Assembly (NCBI RefSeq): GCF_000024425.1
Contig: NC_013946.1
Location: 2,728,001 to 2,792,000 of the forward strand
Length of the DNA: 64,000 bases
Origin: Meiothermus ruber DSM 1279
GTDB lineage: Bacteria > Deinococcota > Deinococci > Deinococcales > Thermaceae
Direction: 5' to 3'
Shown: piece by piece, positions 22,201-33,298 of the stretch
Layout of the letters: each line of letters opens with the position of its first letter
Position numbering within the stretch: position 1 is the stretch's first letter
Translations under genes and position numbers: made by a program
Notes under the pieces: generated by a model
What the model was told of the DNA's origin: nothing
The model's input: the letters and a program-made list of their open reading frames with translations, nothing else
Database searches by the model: none

Positions 22201-25084
22201 CGGCCCGTTCCTTCCACCGGCGGAGGATGCGCAGGCGGATGGATCGTTCCTCCCGCTGGAGCTGAACCTCGGCCCAGGAGGCCATGACACCCGGCCAAGC
22301 CTCTAGGTCTAGGGGCTCCGGGACGGTGTCCTGGTAGGCGCCGAGCAGGGCCTCCACCACGAACGCCCCCACGGCCTGGCTCATGCCCTCCTCCTCTTCT
22401 CCCAAGCTCTCCCAGGCTAATTCCACGGCCCGCTCCAAGTCGTAGGCCATCCGCGCCAGGTCCTCCAGGGGGCTTCCCCAGCCCCGGGGCCCCAGGGCCA
22501 GGAGGTAAAGCTCCCCCGAGACCTCCAGAAAAGCCCCCAGGCCCCGCCCCAGCAGGGGCACCCCTTCCCCCTCCCCCTCCACCTGCTTAAGGCGCTGGTG
22601 CAGGAGGGCCAGGCGGACTCCAAGGAGCCGGGCCAGGCTTTCCAGCTCCCTTAGGGCTTCCACCAGAAGCCCAGCCCCTCCCTCCTCGAGGCGCTGCCCC
22701 CGCAGGCGGGCCAGACCCTCGGCGGCTAGGGTCTGGACCAGGGCGAAAGCCTCCTGCGGCTTTCCTTCCGGGAGGGGTCCCGTGAGGGCCAGGACCCGGC
22801 GTTCCCTCCCGCGTTCCCAAACCAGCTGCCCCTCTGGGGGCAGGATCCAAGGCAGATCCAGCCGGGGCAGGGTCTCGAGGGTGCGGTTCAGCCCCCCGTC
22901 CTGAACCAGCCCCAGCTGGAGCCAGACCCCATCGCCCGCGGCCAGGCCGGGCCGCAGCAGGGTGAGCTCCTCGGGGACGGGCCCCCGGTGCTCCCCTCGG
23001 TAGTAGGCCTTAAGGCTCCTGCCCTGGAAGCCCTCCTTGAGCCGGCGGAGCAGGAGGGCGTAAAACCCCGCGTCTTGGGAGAGCTCGTAGAGGTAGCCCT
23101 CTCGAGGCCGGGTGCGGGCGAAGGCCCCCGAGCTCTCGCGTTCCTCGGCGTCCCAGGCCAGGGGGAGGAAGACCAGGGTGCGGCCGTGGTGTTCCAGCTG
23201 GAGGAGGGTGAGGTAGAGGGGGGACGTTTTCTGGAACCGCAAAGCATCGTAAAGCTCCCCCCGCTGGGGTTTCAGGGCCAACCAGCTTCGCTCCCCCAGC
23301 CACTGAACCAGGGCCTTTAGGAAGGCAGCCCTGGCCCTTTCGTCCGCCATGGTCTCCACGAAGAGGGACTCGAGGCCTTCCTCCATGGGAACCTGGGGGA
23401 GCATTTCGGGGGTGACCTCTTCGGCCCAATCCGGGGCAGAGACGCGGATGGTTTCCGGAAGGGCGAGGGCGAAAAGGGTGAAGCCGTGAGGGCCCAGGGT
23501 CATGGGGTAAAGGGGCTGGGTTACCGGGGGGAAGGGGTTTTGGGAAAAGAGCTCTATGGGCACTAAGCCCTGGAACGCCTCCAAGGGGAGGTGGAAGGCT
23601 TGGGTGTAGCGGCTGAGGTTGGCCACAACTAAAAGGCGTTCTTCTCCGTAGGTGCGGAGGTAGGCCAGGATCCGCCGGTTTTCCACGGGTAAGAGGGTGA
23701 GCGTCCCCTGGCCGAAGACCTGGGCGTACCGCTTCCTCAGGGCCAAAAGCCGCCGGTTAAAGTTGAGCAGGGAGTGGGGGTTATCCTGCTGGGCTTCCAC
23801 GTTGACGAAGTGGTAGCTGTAAGGCCCTTCGCTGACCGGGGGCAGGAAGAGCCGGTGGTAGGGTGCCCGGGAGAACCCGGCGTTGCGGTCGGCGTACCAC
23901 TGCATGGGGGTGCGCACCCCGTTGCGGTCCCCTAGGAAGGGGTTGTCCCCCATGCCGATTTCGTCCCCGTAGTAGAGGATGGGGGAGCCCTTAAGGGTGA
24001 GGAGCAGGGCCTGCAGCAGCTCGTAGCGTCGGCGATCTCCCCCAAGAAGGGGCATTAGGCGGCGGCGGATGCCCAGGTTGATGCGGAAGCGGGGATCGGG
24101 GGCGTAGATCTCCCAGAGGAACTCCCGCTCCTCTTCCGTTACCTTTTCCAGGGTGAGCTCGTCGTGGTTGCGGAGGAAAAGCGCCCACTGGGCGCTTTCG
24201 GGGATGCCCTCCGTTTCCTGGAGCATGGCCTCAATGGGCCGCCGATCCTCCCGGCGCAGGGCCATGAAGATGCGGGGCATAAGGGGGAAGTTGTAGGCCA
24301 TGTGAACCCCGTCTCCTTCCCCGAAGTAGGGGAGGGTTTCTTCCGGCCACATGTTGGCCTCCGCCAGGAGGATTTTTCCCGGGCCGTAGCGCTTCTCCAG
24401 GGCGGCCCGCAGGCGCTTTACCGCGGCGATGGTCTCCGGGAGGTTCTCGCAGGAGGTGCCCTCCCGCTCGTACAGGTAAGGGATGGCGTCCAGCCGGAAG
24501 CCGTCCACCCCCAGGTCAGCCCAGAAGAACATCACCTCCTGCATGGCCTTTTCCACCTCGGGGTTGTCCCAGTTGAGATCCGGCTGGTGGTGGTAGAAGC
24601 GGTGCCAGTAGTAGGCCCCGGCCACGGGGTCAAAGGTCCAGTTGGAGGTTTCAAAGTCCTGGAAGATGACCCGCACCCCCTTATACTTCTCCGGGGTGTC
24701 GCTCCAGACGTACCAGTCCCGCATGGGGCTTCCGGGTTTGCGGGCTTCCTGGAACCAGGGGTGGTCTATGGAGGTGTGGTTCAGCACCAGCTCCACGATG
24801 ACCCTGAGCCCCATCTCGTGGGCCTCGTCCAAAAAGCGCTTGAAGTCCTCCAGGCTTCCGTGTACCGGGAGGATCTGGTAGTAGTCGGAGATGTCGTACC
24901 CGTCGTCCCGTAAGGGAGATTGGAAGAAGGGCATGAGCCACAGGGTGTTCACCCCGAGGGCCTCGAGGTAGGGGAGCTTCTGCCTTAGGCCCTCAAAGTC
25001 CCCGTAGCCGTCGTCGTTGGCATCGTAGAAGGAGCGGACGTGGAGCTGGTAGATGACTGCGTCCTTGTACCAAAGAGGATCCAC
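22190..25084 (-). CDS. treS: Trehalose synthase (maltose alpha-D-glucosyltransferase), long Thermus type
   Basis: A 964-residue protein, almost the length of T. thermophilus TreS (963), whose N-terminal half it closely follows. It converts maltose to trehalose by intramolecular transglucosylation. The GH13 catalytic regions are present: VELVLNHTS, GFRLDAIPYLYE (nucleophile Asp), LLAEANMWPEET (acid/base Glu) and FLRNHDE (transition-state Asp). The C-terminal about 400 residues form the extra domain found in Thermus enzymes and linked there to thermostability. The start is GTG 25084 after AGGG. The gene ends against the IS remnant. Confidence 0.94.
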   Translation of the reverse strand: MDPLWYKDAVIYQLHVRSFYDANDDGYGDFEGLRQKLPYLEALGVNTLWLMPFFQSPLRDDGYDISDYYQILPVHGSLEDFKRFLDEAHEMGLRVIVELVLNHTSIDHPWFQEARKPGSPMRDWYVWSDTPEKYKGVRVIFQDFETSNWTFDPVAGAYYWHRFYHHQPDLNWDNPEVEKAMQEVMFFWADLGVDGFRLDAIPYLYEREGTSCENLPETIAAVKRLRAALEKRYGPGKILLAEANMWPEETLPYFGEGDGVHMAYNFPLMPRIFMALRREDRRPIEAMLQETEGIPESAQWALFLRNHDELTLEKVTEEEREFLWEIYAPDPRFRINLGIRRRLMPLLGGDRRRYELLQALLLTLKGSPILYYGDEIGMGDNPFLGDRNGVRTPMQWYADRNAGFSRAPYHRLFLPPVSEGPYSYHFVNVEAQQDNPHSLLNFNRRLLALRKRYAQVFGQGTLTLLPVENRRILAYLRTYGEERLLVVANLSRYTQAFHLPLEAFQGLVPIELFSQNPFPPVTQPLYPMTLGPHGFTLFALALPETIRVSAPDWAEEVTPEMLPQVPMEEGLESLFVETMADERARAAFLKALVQWLGERSWLALKPQRGELYDALRFQKTSPLYLTLLQLEHHGRTLVFLPLAWDAEERESSGAFARTRPREGYLYELSQDAGFYALLLRRLKEGFQGRSLKAYYRGEHRGPVPEELTLLRPGLAAGDGVWLQLGLVQDGGLNRTLETLPRLDLPWILPPEGQLVWERGRERRVLALTGPLPEGKPQEAFALVQTLAAEGLARLRGQRLEEGGAGLLVEALRELESLARLLGVRLALLHQRLKQVEGEGEGVPLLGRGLGAFLEVSGELYLLALGPRGWGSPLEDLARMAYDLERAVELAWESLGEEEEGMSQAVGAFVVEALLGAYQDTVPEPLDLEAWPGVMASWAEVQLQREERSIRLRILRRWKERAASP

Positions 25085-25101
25085 ACCCTAAAGCTAGGGG
25101 G

Positions 25102-25791
25102 TCAGAGGTAAGTTTTCAAGTAGGCCAGAACCTCGTCCACATCCGCCAGGCGCCCTGCCGCGGCGGTGGGCCCGGGCCCCACTTTAAGGGTCAGGCCCCG
25201 GCCCTGAAGGGCGCGAAAGGCCGTCTCGTCCGTGGCGTCGTCCCCGATGCAGACGGGGGTGTGGCCGGGGTGGCGCTCCAGCAGGCGGAGAACCGCCCGG
25301 CCCTTCTCCGCCCCCTTAGGCTTGATCTCCAGAACCTTCTTGCCCCAAAGGGCCTCGAGGTCTAAGGCCTGGAGAAGCCCCTTCACCTCTTCAAGCCACC
25401 GCCGGAGGCAGGCTTTCACTCCCTCTTGGTCTCGGGCTCCCCGGTAGTGGAACGCGAGGGCAAAGCCCTTGTCCTCTAGCTGCACCCCTTCGCAGGGGAG
25501 GAGGCGTTGCCGTAGGGGGGAGAGATCCACAGAGAGCAGGGAGCGGACTTCTCCTCCTAGGATGCCCTCCTCTGCCCCGTGCCCTCCTACCACTGGGAGG
25601 CCGGAAAGGGGGAGGAGGGCCTCCAGATCCCGCACCCGGCGCCCGGTGATCACGTAGACCGGGAAGCGGGCCCGCAAGGCCTCCAGCACCCTGGGGGCCT
25701 CAGGGTAAGGGAAGGCCTCCTCGGGCCTGGGGGCGATGGGGGCCAGCGTCCCATCGTAGTCCAGGAAGAACACCGGGTTTTCCGCCCTCAT
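25102..25791 (-). CDS. otsB: Trehalose-6-phosphate phosphatase
   Basis: A 229-residue HAD-superfamily phosphatase that removes phosphate from trehalose-6-phosphate. The nucleophile motif is FFLDYDGTLAP (first Asp near residue 11), motif II is YVITGRR and motif IV is CIGDDATDETAF. The start at ATG 25791 is chosen because it overlaps the otsA stop (ATGA), has a GGAGGGGAG site and places the DxD motif close to the N terminus, as in the family; a 24-residue upstream extension is unlikely. It lies 17 bases before treS. Confidence 0.92.
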   Translation of the reverse strand: MRAENPVFFLDYDGTLAPIAPRPEEAFPYPEAPRVLEALRARFPVYVITGRRVRDLEALLPLSGLPVVGGHGAEEGILGGEVRSLLSVDLSPLRQRLLPCEGVQLEDKGFALAFHYRGARDQEGVKACLRRWLEEVKGLLQALDLEALWGKKVLEIKPKGAEKGRAVLRLLERHPGHTPVCIGDDATDETAFRALQGRGLTLKVGPGPTAAAGRLADVDEVLAYLKTYL

Positions 25792-27137
25792 CTCCCCTCC
25801 GCCAACGAATGGAGAAAGCCCTCCGCCCACCGCTTTACGTCCAGGCCGTCTATGCGATCCCAAAGGGCCTGAAGCCTTTCCTGGCGCGCCCCCTTAGGGG
25901 TGCGCAGGGCCTGATCCAGGGCGGCCCCGATGCCCTCGAGGTCATAGGGGTTGACCAAGAGGGCTTCTCTGAGGTATTCGGCCGCCCCCGCCAGGTTGGA
26001 TAGGATGAGTATCCCTTCTTCCGAGGTGTAGGCGTACTCCAGGGCCACCAGGTTCATGCCGTCCCGCAAAGGGGTGATGAGCGCGACGTCCGCCGCTAGG
26101 TAGAAGGCCACCAGCTCCTCTGGGGGAAAGGCCTGGTAGAAGTACCGCAAGGGGATCCAGTCCTCCCGCAGGAAGCTTCCCATGATCCGCCCCACCACCT
26201 CGTCCACCTGGCGTTTGAGCTCCCGGTATTCCGCCACGCTGGTGCGGGTAGGGGTGGCGATCTGGAATAGGGTCACCTTGCCCCGCCAGTGGGGGTGGGT
26301 ACGCAGGAACCGTTCGTAGGCCAAAAGCCTTTCCAGAATGCCCTTGGTGTAGTCCAAGCGGTCTACTCCAAGGATGAGCCGCTTGCCTGCGAGGTGCTTC
26401 AACGCTTGGGCGTGCTCTTGGACCCTTTTGTCCCGAACCAGCTCCCGGAAGCGGGCGGTGTCTATGCCTAGGGGGTGAACCTCTACCCGAATCCAGCGGT
26501 CCCCCCACCGAACCCGGTTGCCCTCTATGGGGAAGCCGTAGTGGGCGGCGGTTCTGAGGAAGTTTTCCGCGTACTCCGAAGTATGGAACCCGATGAGGTC
26601 AGCACCTAAGAGGCCTTCCACCAGAGCTTTCCCCCAGGGCAGGACGCGGAACACCCCGCTGGAGGGCCAGGGGATGTGGAAGAAGAACCCTATGGGGTTT
26701 GGAACACGCTCCCGCAGGAGCTTGGGCAGGAGCATGAGGTGGTAGTCCTGTATAAACACCACGTCTTCGGGTTGGAGCAGTTCGGTCACCTTGCTGGCAA
26801 AGCGTTGGTTGGCCCGAACGTAGTCTTGGAAGTAGTCCCGCTTAAGCTCAACTTTCTCCAGGAAGTAGTGGCATAGGGGCCAGAGGATTCGGTTGGCAAA
26901 CCCCCCGTAAAACCCCTGCCACTCCTTTTGGGGTAAGGTGACCTGTACCAAGCGGATGGCGCTTTCCCGGGGCCTTAGGGTGAGGGCCTTTTCCCCTTCT
27001 TCCCGGGCGGCTACCCAGACGCCTCCCCGGGCCTCGAGAACCGGTAAGAGGGCGGAAGCCAGGCCGCCCACCGCGGGGGCTAGGCCTTCTGGGGTAAGGC
27101 GGAAAGGGGCTCGGTTGGCCACGATGACCAGTCCCAT
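25788..27137 (-). CDS. otsA: Trehalose-6-phosphate synthase
   Basis: A 449-residue GT20 enzyme that joins a nucleotide-activated glucose to glucose-6-phosphate. It begins with the family motif MGLVIVANRAPF and contains VGGLASALLP, VFIQDYHLMLLPKLLR, IGFFFHIPWPS and LGVDRLDYTKGI. It is first in an otsA-otsB-treS operon of the order reported for T. thermophilus RQ-1. Trehalose in these bacteria serves as a compatible solute under salt and heat stress. TAGGAT lies 8 bases before the ATG and could be a leaderless -10 box. Confidence 0.95.
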   Translation of the reverse strand: MGLVIVANRAPFRLTPEGLAPAVGGLASALLPVLEARGGVWVAAREEGEKALTLRPRESAIRLVQVTLPQKEWQGFYGGFANRILWPLCHYFLEKVELKRDYFQDYVRANQRFASKVTELLQPEDVVFIQDYHLMLLPKLLRERVPNPIGFFFHIPWPSSGVFRVLPWGKALVEGLLGADLIGFHTSEYAENFLRTAAHYGFPIEGNRVRWGDRWIRVEVHPLGIDTARFRELVRDKRVQEHAQALKHLAGKRLILGVDRLDYTKGILERLLAYERFLRTHPHWRGKVTLFQIATPTRTSVAEYRELKRQVDEVVGRIMGSFLREDWIPLRYFYQAFPPEELVAFYLAADVALITPLRDGMNLVALEYAYTSEEGILILSNLAGAAEYLREALLVNPYDLEGIGAALDQALRTPKGARQERLQALWDRIDGLDVKRWAEGFLHSLAEGR

Positions 27138-27184
27138 TTGCTTCTATCCTACAGGTTTTGGGGGCAAGGGGGTGATTCAGGGCC

Positions 27185-27204
27185 GGTGCGTGAGGTTACG
27201 CACC
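27185..27204. repeat. Inverted repeat between otsA and the NAGPA-type gene
   Basis: GGTGCGT and ACGCACC, each 7 bases, are separated by GAGGTT. It lies between two minus-strand genes and could end the upstream transcript, but there is no T-run on either strand, so it is not a typical intrinsic terminator. A protein-binding role upstream of otsA is equally possible. The rest of 27138-27313 shows no gene. Confidence 0.45.
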
Positions 27205-27313
27205 CCGACCGATGGCAAAACTTGATGCGACCGGGGTGGAGGCGACGCTTCAGGTGGCACAAGAAGGGATTACCAAACCCAGACCAGGCCACCGGTGGGA
27301 GCCGAAAGCTGCT

Positions 27314-28828
27314 CTATGGCTTGGGGTACAGCGCCAGCCCGTTCACCACCGGGCGCACCCCCAGCAGGCCATTGCCCGGATTGCGCAAACGCCCCTGCAC
27401 CCAGAGCTGGGCCGAGCCGCCTCCATCCATGCGGATGGCTCCCCAGAAGCCCTGCTCCTGCAGCACCCGGGCCAGCGCCTCGGGGCGCATGGGCTCGGTC
27501 ACGATAAAGTAGAGCGCCCCCTCCTGTGACCAGGCCACCACCGACTGGGCCGCCACCGCCTCTACCGGGGCGCGGTCGCGGAAGGGCTCGGCGTTGGGGT
27601 CGAAGACGTTGGCCCCGCTTTGGATGAGCAAAGGGCCGGCCTCGAGCGCGTAGTTGGTTGGGGGCTCGAGGCTGATCATCAGCCGCAGGGTCTCGCCGGT
27701 GCGGGCGATGGGGGCTTCGGCAGGAAAGGTGAGCGCCCAGTAGCCCTCAGGCAGTTCGTGCGGGGCAGGGTAGGTAGCAACAATCCGGTCGCCCTGCACG
27801 ATGTGCACGTTCTCTCCCGGGCGCCCCACCGGCCCGGCCAGGGTGTGCGCGGTGTATTTCGCTCGGTTGAGGTTGACCCCCACCCGAACGCTGCGCCCAT
27901 CCATGAGCTGCACCGAGGCCGCAAACTGCGGCCGTCCGGCGAATATACTCCCATCCTGCCAGAACAGCGCGCTGCGCCCGTAGGGAAAGCTCAGAGGCAC
28001 CCCCCCGCGCACCCAGAGGCCAATGGGCGTTCCGGTTCGGCCATCGAAGTAGCCCCCGTTCAGGATGGCCAGGGCCCCAGGGGCCATCTCCGGCAACACC
28101 TTGCGCTCACCGGGGCGGCCCACCGGCTCCATGCGCCAGCTACCGGGCGCGGCCTCGAGCCAGTACATGCGCACCGGCTCGGGCGTCCAGGCCCACACTT
28201 CGCGGTAGCGGAAGCCCGGCATAAGGGTCTCCTGGCGCTCGGGCTCGAGGTAGTAGACATCCAGCACATAGCGGCTGGGGTTGGAAAGCAAAAAAGTGCG
28301 GTAGCGGTAGAAGCGGCCCGGCGGGGCTTGCAGCCTGAGCAGGGTGCTTTGCAGCTCGTAGCGGGCCTCTACCCCCACCCCGGCAGGCCGCACCGCCTCG
28401 AGGCCCGGGGCGAAGTAGGGCAGGCTCAGCTCGAGGGAGCCCGGGTACGGGGCCAGGCTGGAGGGCGTGGGCTGCACCGCGTCGCCCTCGGGCAGATCGA
28501 AGACCAGGCGCAGGCGGTTGGCGCTGGCCGAGTAGCGCACCCCGGCTTCCGGCGCCGCCACCAGGCCCACCGCCCGGACTACCTCTACCGGCAGCATGGC
28601 CCCCTGGGGCGGGGGCAGGCCGGCTTCCAATGGGGGGATCCAGCCCAGGCCCTCCACATAGGTAAAACTCAGCCCATCCTTGTGAAAGGTGGTGGCCCCG
28701 TTCTCCTGGGTCACGCTCAGCCCCAGCTTAGAGGCCGGAAGCATCGCAGGGGGTGTTTGTGCATAGGCCGCGCACCAGAGTACCACCAACACCATCCACC
28801 AGCGCACCATACCGCTATTCCAACGCAT
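27314..28828 (-). CDS. Exported phosphodiester glycosidase (NAGPA domain) protein
   Basis: A 504-residue secreted protein. The signal peptide MRWNSGMVRWWMVLVVLWCAAYAQ starts at ATG 28828, which follows GGGTGA at 5 bases; a GTG three codons earlier is less likely. Residues about 25-215 are a beta-rich region with a copper-amine-oxidase/SpoIID-like pattern that I cannot assign. The C-terminal half is a NAGPA domain: ALAILNGGYFDGRTGTPIG, then AIRMDGGGSAQLW near the end. NAGPA enzymes release sugars from phosphodiesters or exopolysaccharides; the substrate here is unknown. Confidence 0.82.
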   Translation of the reverse strand: MRWNSGMVRWWMVLVVLWCAAYAQTPPAMLPASKLGLSVTQENGATTFHKDGLSFTYVEGLGWIPPLEAGLPPPQGAMLPVEVVRAVGLVAAPEAGVRYSASANRLRLVFDLPEGDAVQPTPSSLAPYPGSLELSLPYFAPGLEAVRPAGVGVEARYELQSTLLRLQAPPGRFYRYRTFLLSNPSRYVLDVYYLEPERQETLMPGFRYREVWAWTPEPVRMYWLEAAPGSWRMEPVGRPGERKVLPEMAPGALAILNGGYFDGRTGTPIGLWVRGGVPLSFPYGRSALFWQDGSIFAGRPQFAASVQLMDGRSVRVGVNLNRAKYTAHTLAGPVGRPGENVHIVQGDRIVATYPAPHELPEGYWALTFPAEAPIARTGETLRLMISLEPPTNYALEAGPLLIQSGANVFDPNAEPFRDRAPVEAVAAQSVVAWSQEGALYFIVTEPMRPEALARVLQEQGFWGAIRMDGGGSAQLWVQGRLRNPGNGLLGVRPVVNGLALYPKP

Positions 28829-28945
28829 ATTCGTCACCCAAAGATGGGGAAATTCTCAATCGGCCTTGGCATAAACAGCCAATTGAGCCCAAAGCCAGTC
28901 TCCAGGATTCAAAAGATGGCCTCTGCAGGCCTTGTATTCGCGCCA

Positions 28946-29030
28946 CCTGTGGGCACGGAACTGCTTTGGGCCGCCGGGAAAGTCGCGCGCTGGCCGCAGC
29001 AAGGCCAGCCCCCGGCAAGCCACCCACAGG
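28946..29030 (-). other. Nested inverted repeats between two genes; candidate structured RNA
   Basis: Three helices can form in register: outer CCTGTGGG (28946-28953) with CCCACAGG (29023-29030), middle GCCGGG (28973-28978) with CCCGGC (29011-29016), and inner GCTGGCC (28989-28995) with GGCCAGC (29003-29009) around a 7-base loop. On the minus strand this lies between the acyl-CoA dehydrogenase stop and the NAGPA-type gene start, in about 220 gene-free bases. It could be a 5' leader structure or a 3' end element. It matched no riboswitch class or SRP-type RNA consensus I could recall, and it has no T-run. Confidence 0.4.
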
Positions 29031-29048
29031 ATACCTGTTTATCCCGAA

Positions 29049-30827
29049 TCAATCTGCCACCAGCCAGTCCTGCTCGGGGTACAAAAACACATCGTCCAGG
29101 CGCATCAGCCTCGCGGCCAGCAGCGGCACCTTGTCGAGCTCGTAGAGGAAAAAGTAGCGGGCGGCCTCGAGCTTACCCCGGTAGAAAGCCCCTTCCTTTC
29201 CCAACGCTTTGCGCGCCTGCTCCAGCCACAGCCAGGCCAGCGTCACCGTGCCGAAGAGTTCCAGATAGGCAAACGAGTTGGCAAAAGCCCGCTCCACCGC
29301 CCCCTGGGCCGCCTTGTTCAGCAGGTGCTGGGTGACCTCGGTGGTGGTCTGCAGGGCCTGCTCGAGGGCTTCGGCGTAAGGCCGCAGGGCCTCGGTGTCC
29401 CGGCTGGCCTGGATGGTTCGTTCGACCTCCTGCGCCCACAGCCGGAAGCCCTGCCCTCTCTGCATCCCCACCTTGCGCGCCAGCAGGTCGAGGGCCTGGA
29501 TGCCGTTGGTGCCCTCGTGAATGGCGTTGAGGCGGTTGTCGCGGTAGAACTGCTCGACGTTGTAGTCGCGGGTGTAGCCGTAGCCCCCGTGCACCTGAAT
29601 AGCCAGCTCGTTGGCCCGCATACCCAGCTCGCTCGACCAGGCCTTGACCACCGGGGTGAGCACCTCGAGCAGCAAACGGGCCTGCTCGGCGGCCTCGGGG
29701 GTGGGAGCGGTACGCTCCTCGTCTACCAGCCGGGCCGCATACAGGCACAGGTGCAAGCAGCCCTCGGCGTAGGCTTTTTGCATGATCAGCATGCGGCGCA
29801 CATCGGGGTGCTGGATGATGGGAACCGCGGGGCTGGCCGGGTTCTTGTCGTGCAGGCGGCGGCCCTGGGTGCGGGTCTGGGCGTATTCCAGCGCGTGCAG
29901 GTAGCCGGTGTAGGCCAGCGCCATCGCGCCCATGCCCACCCCGATGCGGGCCTCGTTCATCATGGTGAACATGTAGGACAGGCCCTGGTGCGGCGCGCCC
30001 ACCAGCTCACCCACCGCGTCCTCGAGGCTCAGCAAGCAGTTGGGAATCCCCCGGTAGCCCATCTTGTGGTTGAGGCCGGCCACCCGCACCCCGTTGCGGG
30101 GCCCCAGGCGGCCATCCTCGTGCACCAGGTACTTGGGCACGATGAAGAGCGAAATCCCCTTGACGCCGGGGGGGCCTCCGGGAATCTTGGCCAGCACCAG
30201 GTGCACGATGTTCTCGGCAATCTCGTGGTCGCCCCCGGAAATCCACATCTTGGAGCCGTTGAGCCGGTAGGTGCCATCCGCCTGGGGTTCGGCGCGGGTC
30301 AGGAGGTCGGTGAGCGAGGAGCCGGCGTGGGGCTCGGAGAGGCACATGGTGCCAAAAAAGCGGCCCTCGAGCTGGGGCAGCAGGTACTTTTTCTGCTGGG
30401 CCGGCGAGCCATATTTGCGCAGAAGGTTGGCGTTGCCCGCGGTGAGCAGGGCAAAGCTGGCGGTGGCGATGTTGGCCGCCTTGAACAAAGCGCCGTAGGC
30501 CGTGGCAATCACGTAGGGCAGTTGAATGCCGCCCAGCGCGTAGTCGTGCGTGGCCGCAAACAGGCCCGCCTGGCGGTAGGCCTCGAGGGCCGCCTTGATC
30601 TCGGGGTTGGTGTGCACCCGCTCGCCGTCGAACCAGGGCTCTTCCTGGTCGTTTTTCTTGTTGTGGGTGGCGAAGTGCTCGAGCGCGATGCGGTAGGCCA
30701 CGTCCAGGATATCTTTGAAGGTCTCGCGGCTGTGGTCGCGGTAGCGCTCGCGCTGGGTGAGGGCCTCCACCTCCAGCACTTCATACAGCAGGAACTCGAG
30801 GTCGCGCCGGGAGATGAGCTTTTCCAT
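29049..30827 (-). CDS. Acyl-CoA dehydrogenase, large (DmdC-like) family
   Basis: A 592-residue flavoprotein of the acyl-CoA dehydrogenase family with the extra C-terminal domain found in the 3-methylmercaptopropionyl-CoA dehydrogenase (DmdC-like) branch. Visible family blocks are [46 protein letters not shown] and the C-terminal [20 protein letters not shown]. It oxidises an acyl-CoA to the 2-enoyl-CoA and passes electrons to ETF. The start is ATG 30827; TACAAT lies 9 bases upstream (30837-30842, minus strand). A longer open frame running back through lysZ is the lysZ shadow. It follows lysZ by 26 bases but may be separately transcribed. Confidence 0.88.
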   Translation of the reverse strand: MEKLISRRDLEFLLYEVLEVEALTQRERYRDHSRETFKDILDVAYRIALEHFATHNKKNDQEEPWFDGERVHTNPEIKAALEAYRQAGLFAATHDYALGGIQLPYVIATAYGALFKAANIATASFALLTAGNANLLRKYGSPAQQKKYLLPQLEGRFFGTMCLSEPHAGSSLTDLLTRAEPQADGTYRLNGSKMWISGGDHEIAENIVHLVLAKIPGGPPGVKGISLFIVPKYLVHEDGRLGPRNGVRVAGLNHKMGYRGIPNCLLSLEDAVGELVGAPHQGLSYMFTMMNEARIGVGMGAMALAYTGYLHALEYAQTRTQGRRLHDKNPASPAVPIIQHPDVRRMLIMQKAYAEGCLHLCLYAARLVDEERTAPTPEAAEQARLLLEVLTPVVKAWSSELGMRANELAIQVHGGYGYTRDYNVEQFYRDNRLNAIHEGTNGIQALDLLARKVGMQRGQGFRLWAQEVERTIQASRDTEALRPYAEALEQALQTTTEVTQHLLNKAAQGAVERAFANSFAYLELFGTVTLAWLWLEQARKALGKEGAFYRGKLEAARYFFLYELDKVPLLAARLMRLDDVFLYPEQDWLVAD

Positions 30828-30853
30828 ATTGAGGCGATTGTACCGCCTGGAGC

Positions 30854-31663
<810 letters not shown>

Positions 31664-31699
31664 CGCCCAACCTCTAGCCCGCCATCATACCGATTTTCC

Positions 31700-32251
31700 C
31701 TAGGTGTCGGGGAACAGGTACGCCACACCCTCCAGTGGATAAAGCTCCGGGCGCAGAAAAGGGGGCAGGGCCAGCTCGAGGGTGTGCCGCCAGAACTCCA
31801 TCCGTTCGATGCGCGAAAGGGTAAGGATGCCCACCGCACCGCTGCCCTTCTTGGTGTCTTTTTTTCCCACCAGATCGTCCATGATGGGGCCCAGCTCCTC
31901 GCCCCTTCGCAGGCGCTCCCCCACCCGCGGCGGCAGCAAAACCGAGCCCCCGCGGGCCAGGCCCCACCGCCCATCGGCCCGCAGAATCACCGCAATGTTG
32001 AAGAGCCAGCTCCCCTGCCCATTGAACTCCACCCCAGCCTCCAGCCCCAGGCCCCAGGCTGCGCCGGGCTGGGCCAGGGCTGCCCGGGCCCGGTTTAGGG
32101 CGCCCTGCAGGGTTTCATGGTAGCCAATCGGCTGGGCCCGCACCCCGCTGGGCACCTCCACCCCGCGCACCTCCAGGCCCGGAAACACCTCTGCAAACAC
32201 CCGGCGCACCGGCTCGAGCTTGGCCGGGTTGGTGCTGCCGACGACGACCAT
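31700..32251 (-). CDS. yjjX: Inosine/xanthosine triphosphatase (YjjX family)
   Basis: A 183-residue nucleotide-sanitising enzyme of the NTPase YjjX/DUF84 family. It starts MVVVGSTNPAKLEPVRRVF, where the STNPxK motif is the phosphate-binding hallmark, and continues with GALNRARAAL and WGLGLEAGVE. It is expected to hydrolyse ITP and XTP that arise by purine deamination, which is quicker at high temperature. It sits between lysY (4-base gap) and lysZ in the lysine operon, although it has no known part in lysine synthesis. Confidence 0.9.
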   Translation of the reverse strand: MVVVGSTNPAKLEPVRRVFAEVFPGLEVRGVEVPSGVRAQPIGYHETLQGALNRARAALAQPGAAWGLGLEAGVEFNGQGSWLFNIAVILRADGRWGLARGGSVLLPPRVGERLRRGEELGPIMDDLVGKKDTKKGSGAVGILTLSRIERMEFWRHTLELALPPFLRPELYPLEGVAYLFPDT

Positions 32252-32254
32252 AGC

Positions 32255-33298
<1,044 letters not shown>

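Noticed and set aside
28946-29030. Cobalamin, ZTP or SRP RNA identity for the nested repeats
   Set aside because: The conserved bases of those RNAs are missing; only general hairpin shape matches.
27620-29335. Plus-strand frame of 571 codons opposite the NAGPA-type gene
   Set aside because: Antisense shadow; also runs through a gene-free region and the end of the acyl-CoA dehydrogenase gene.
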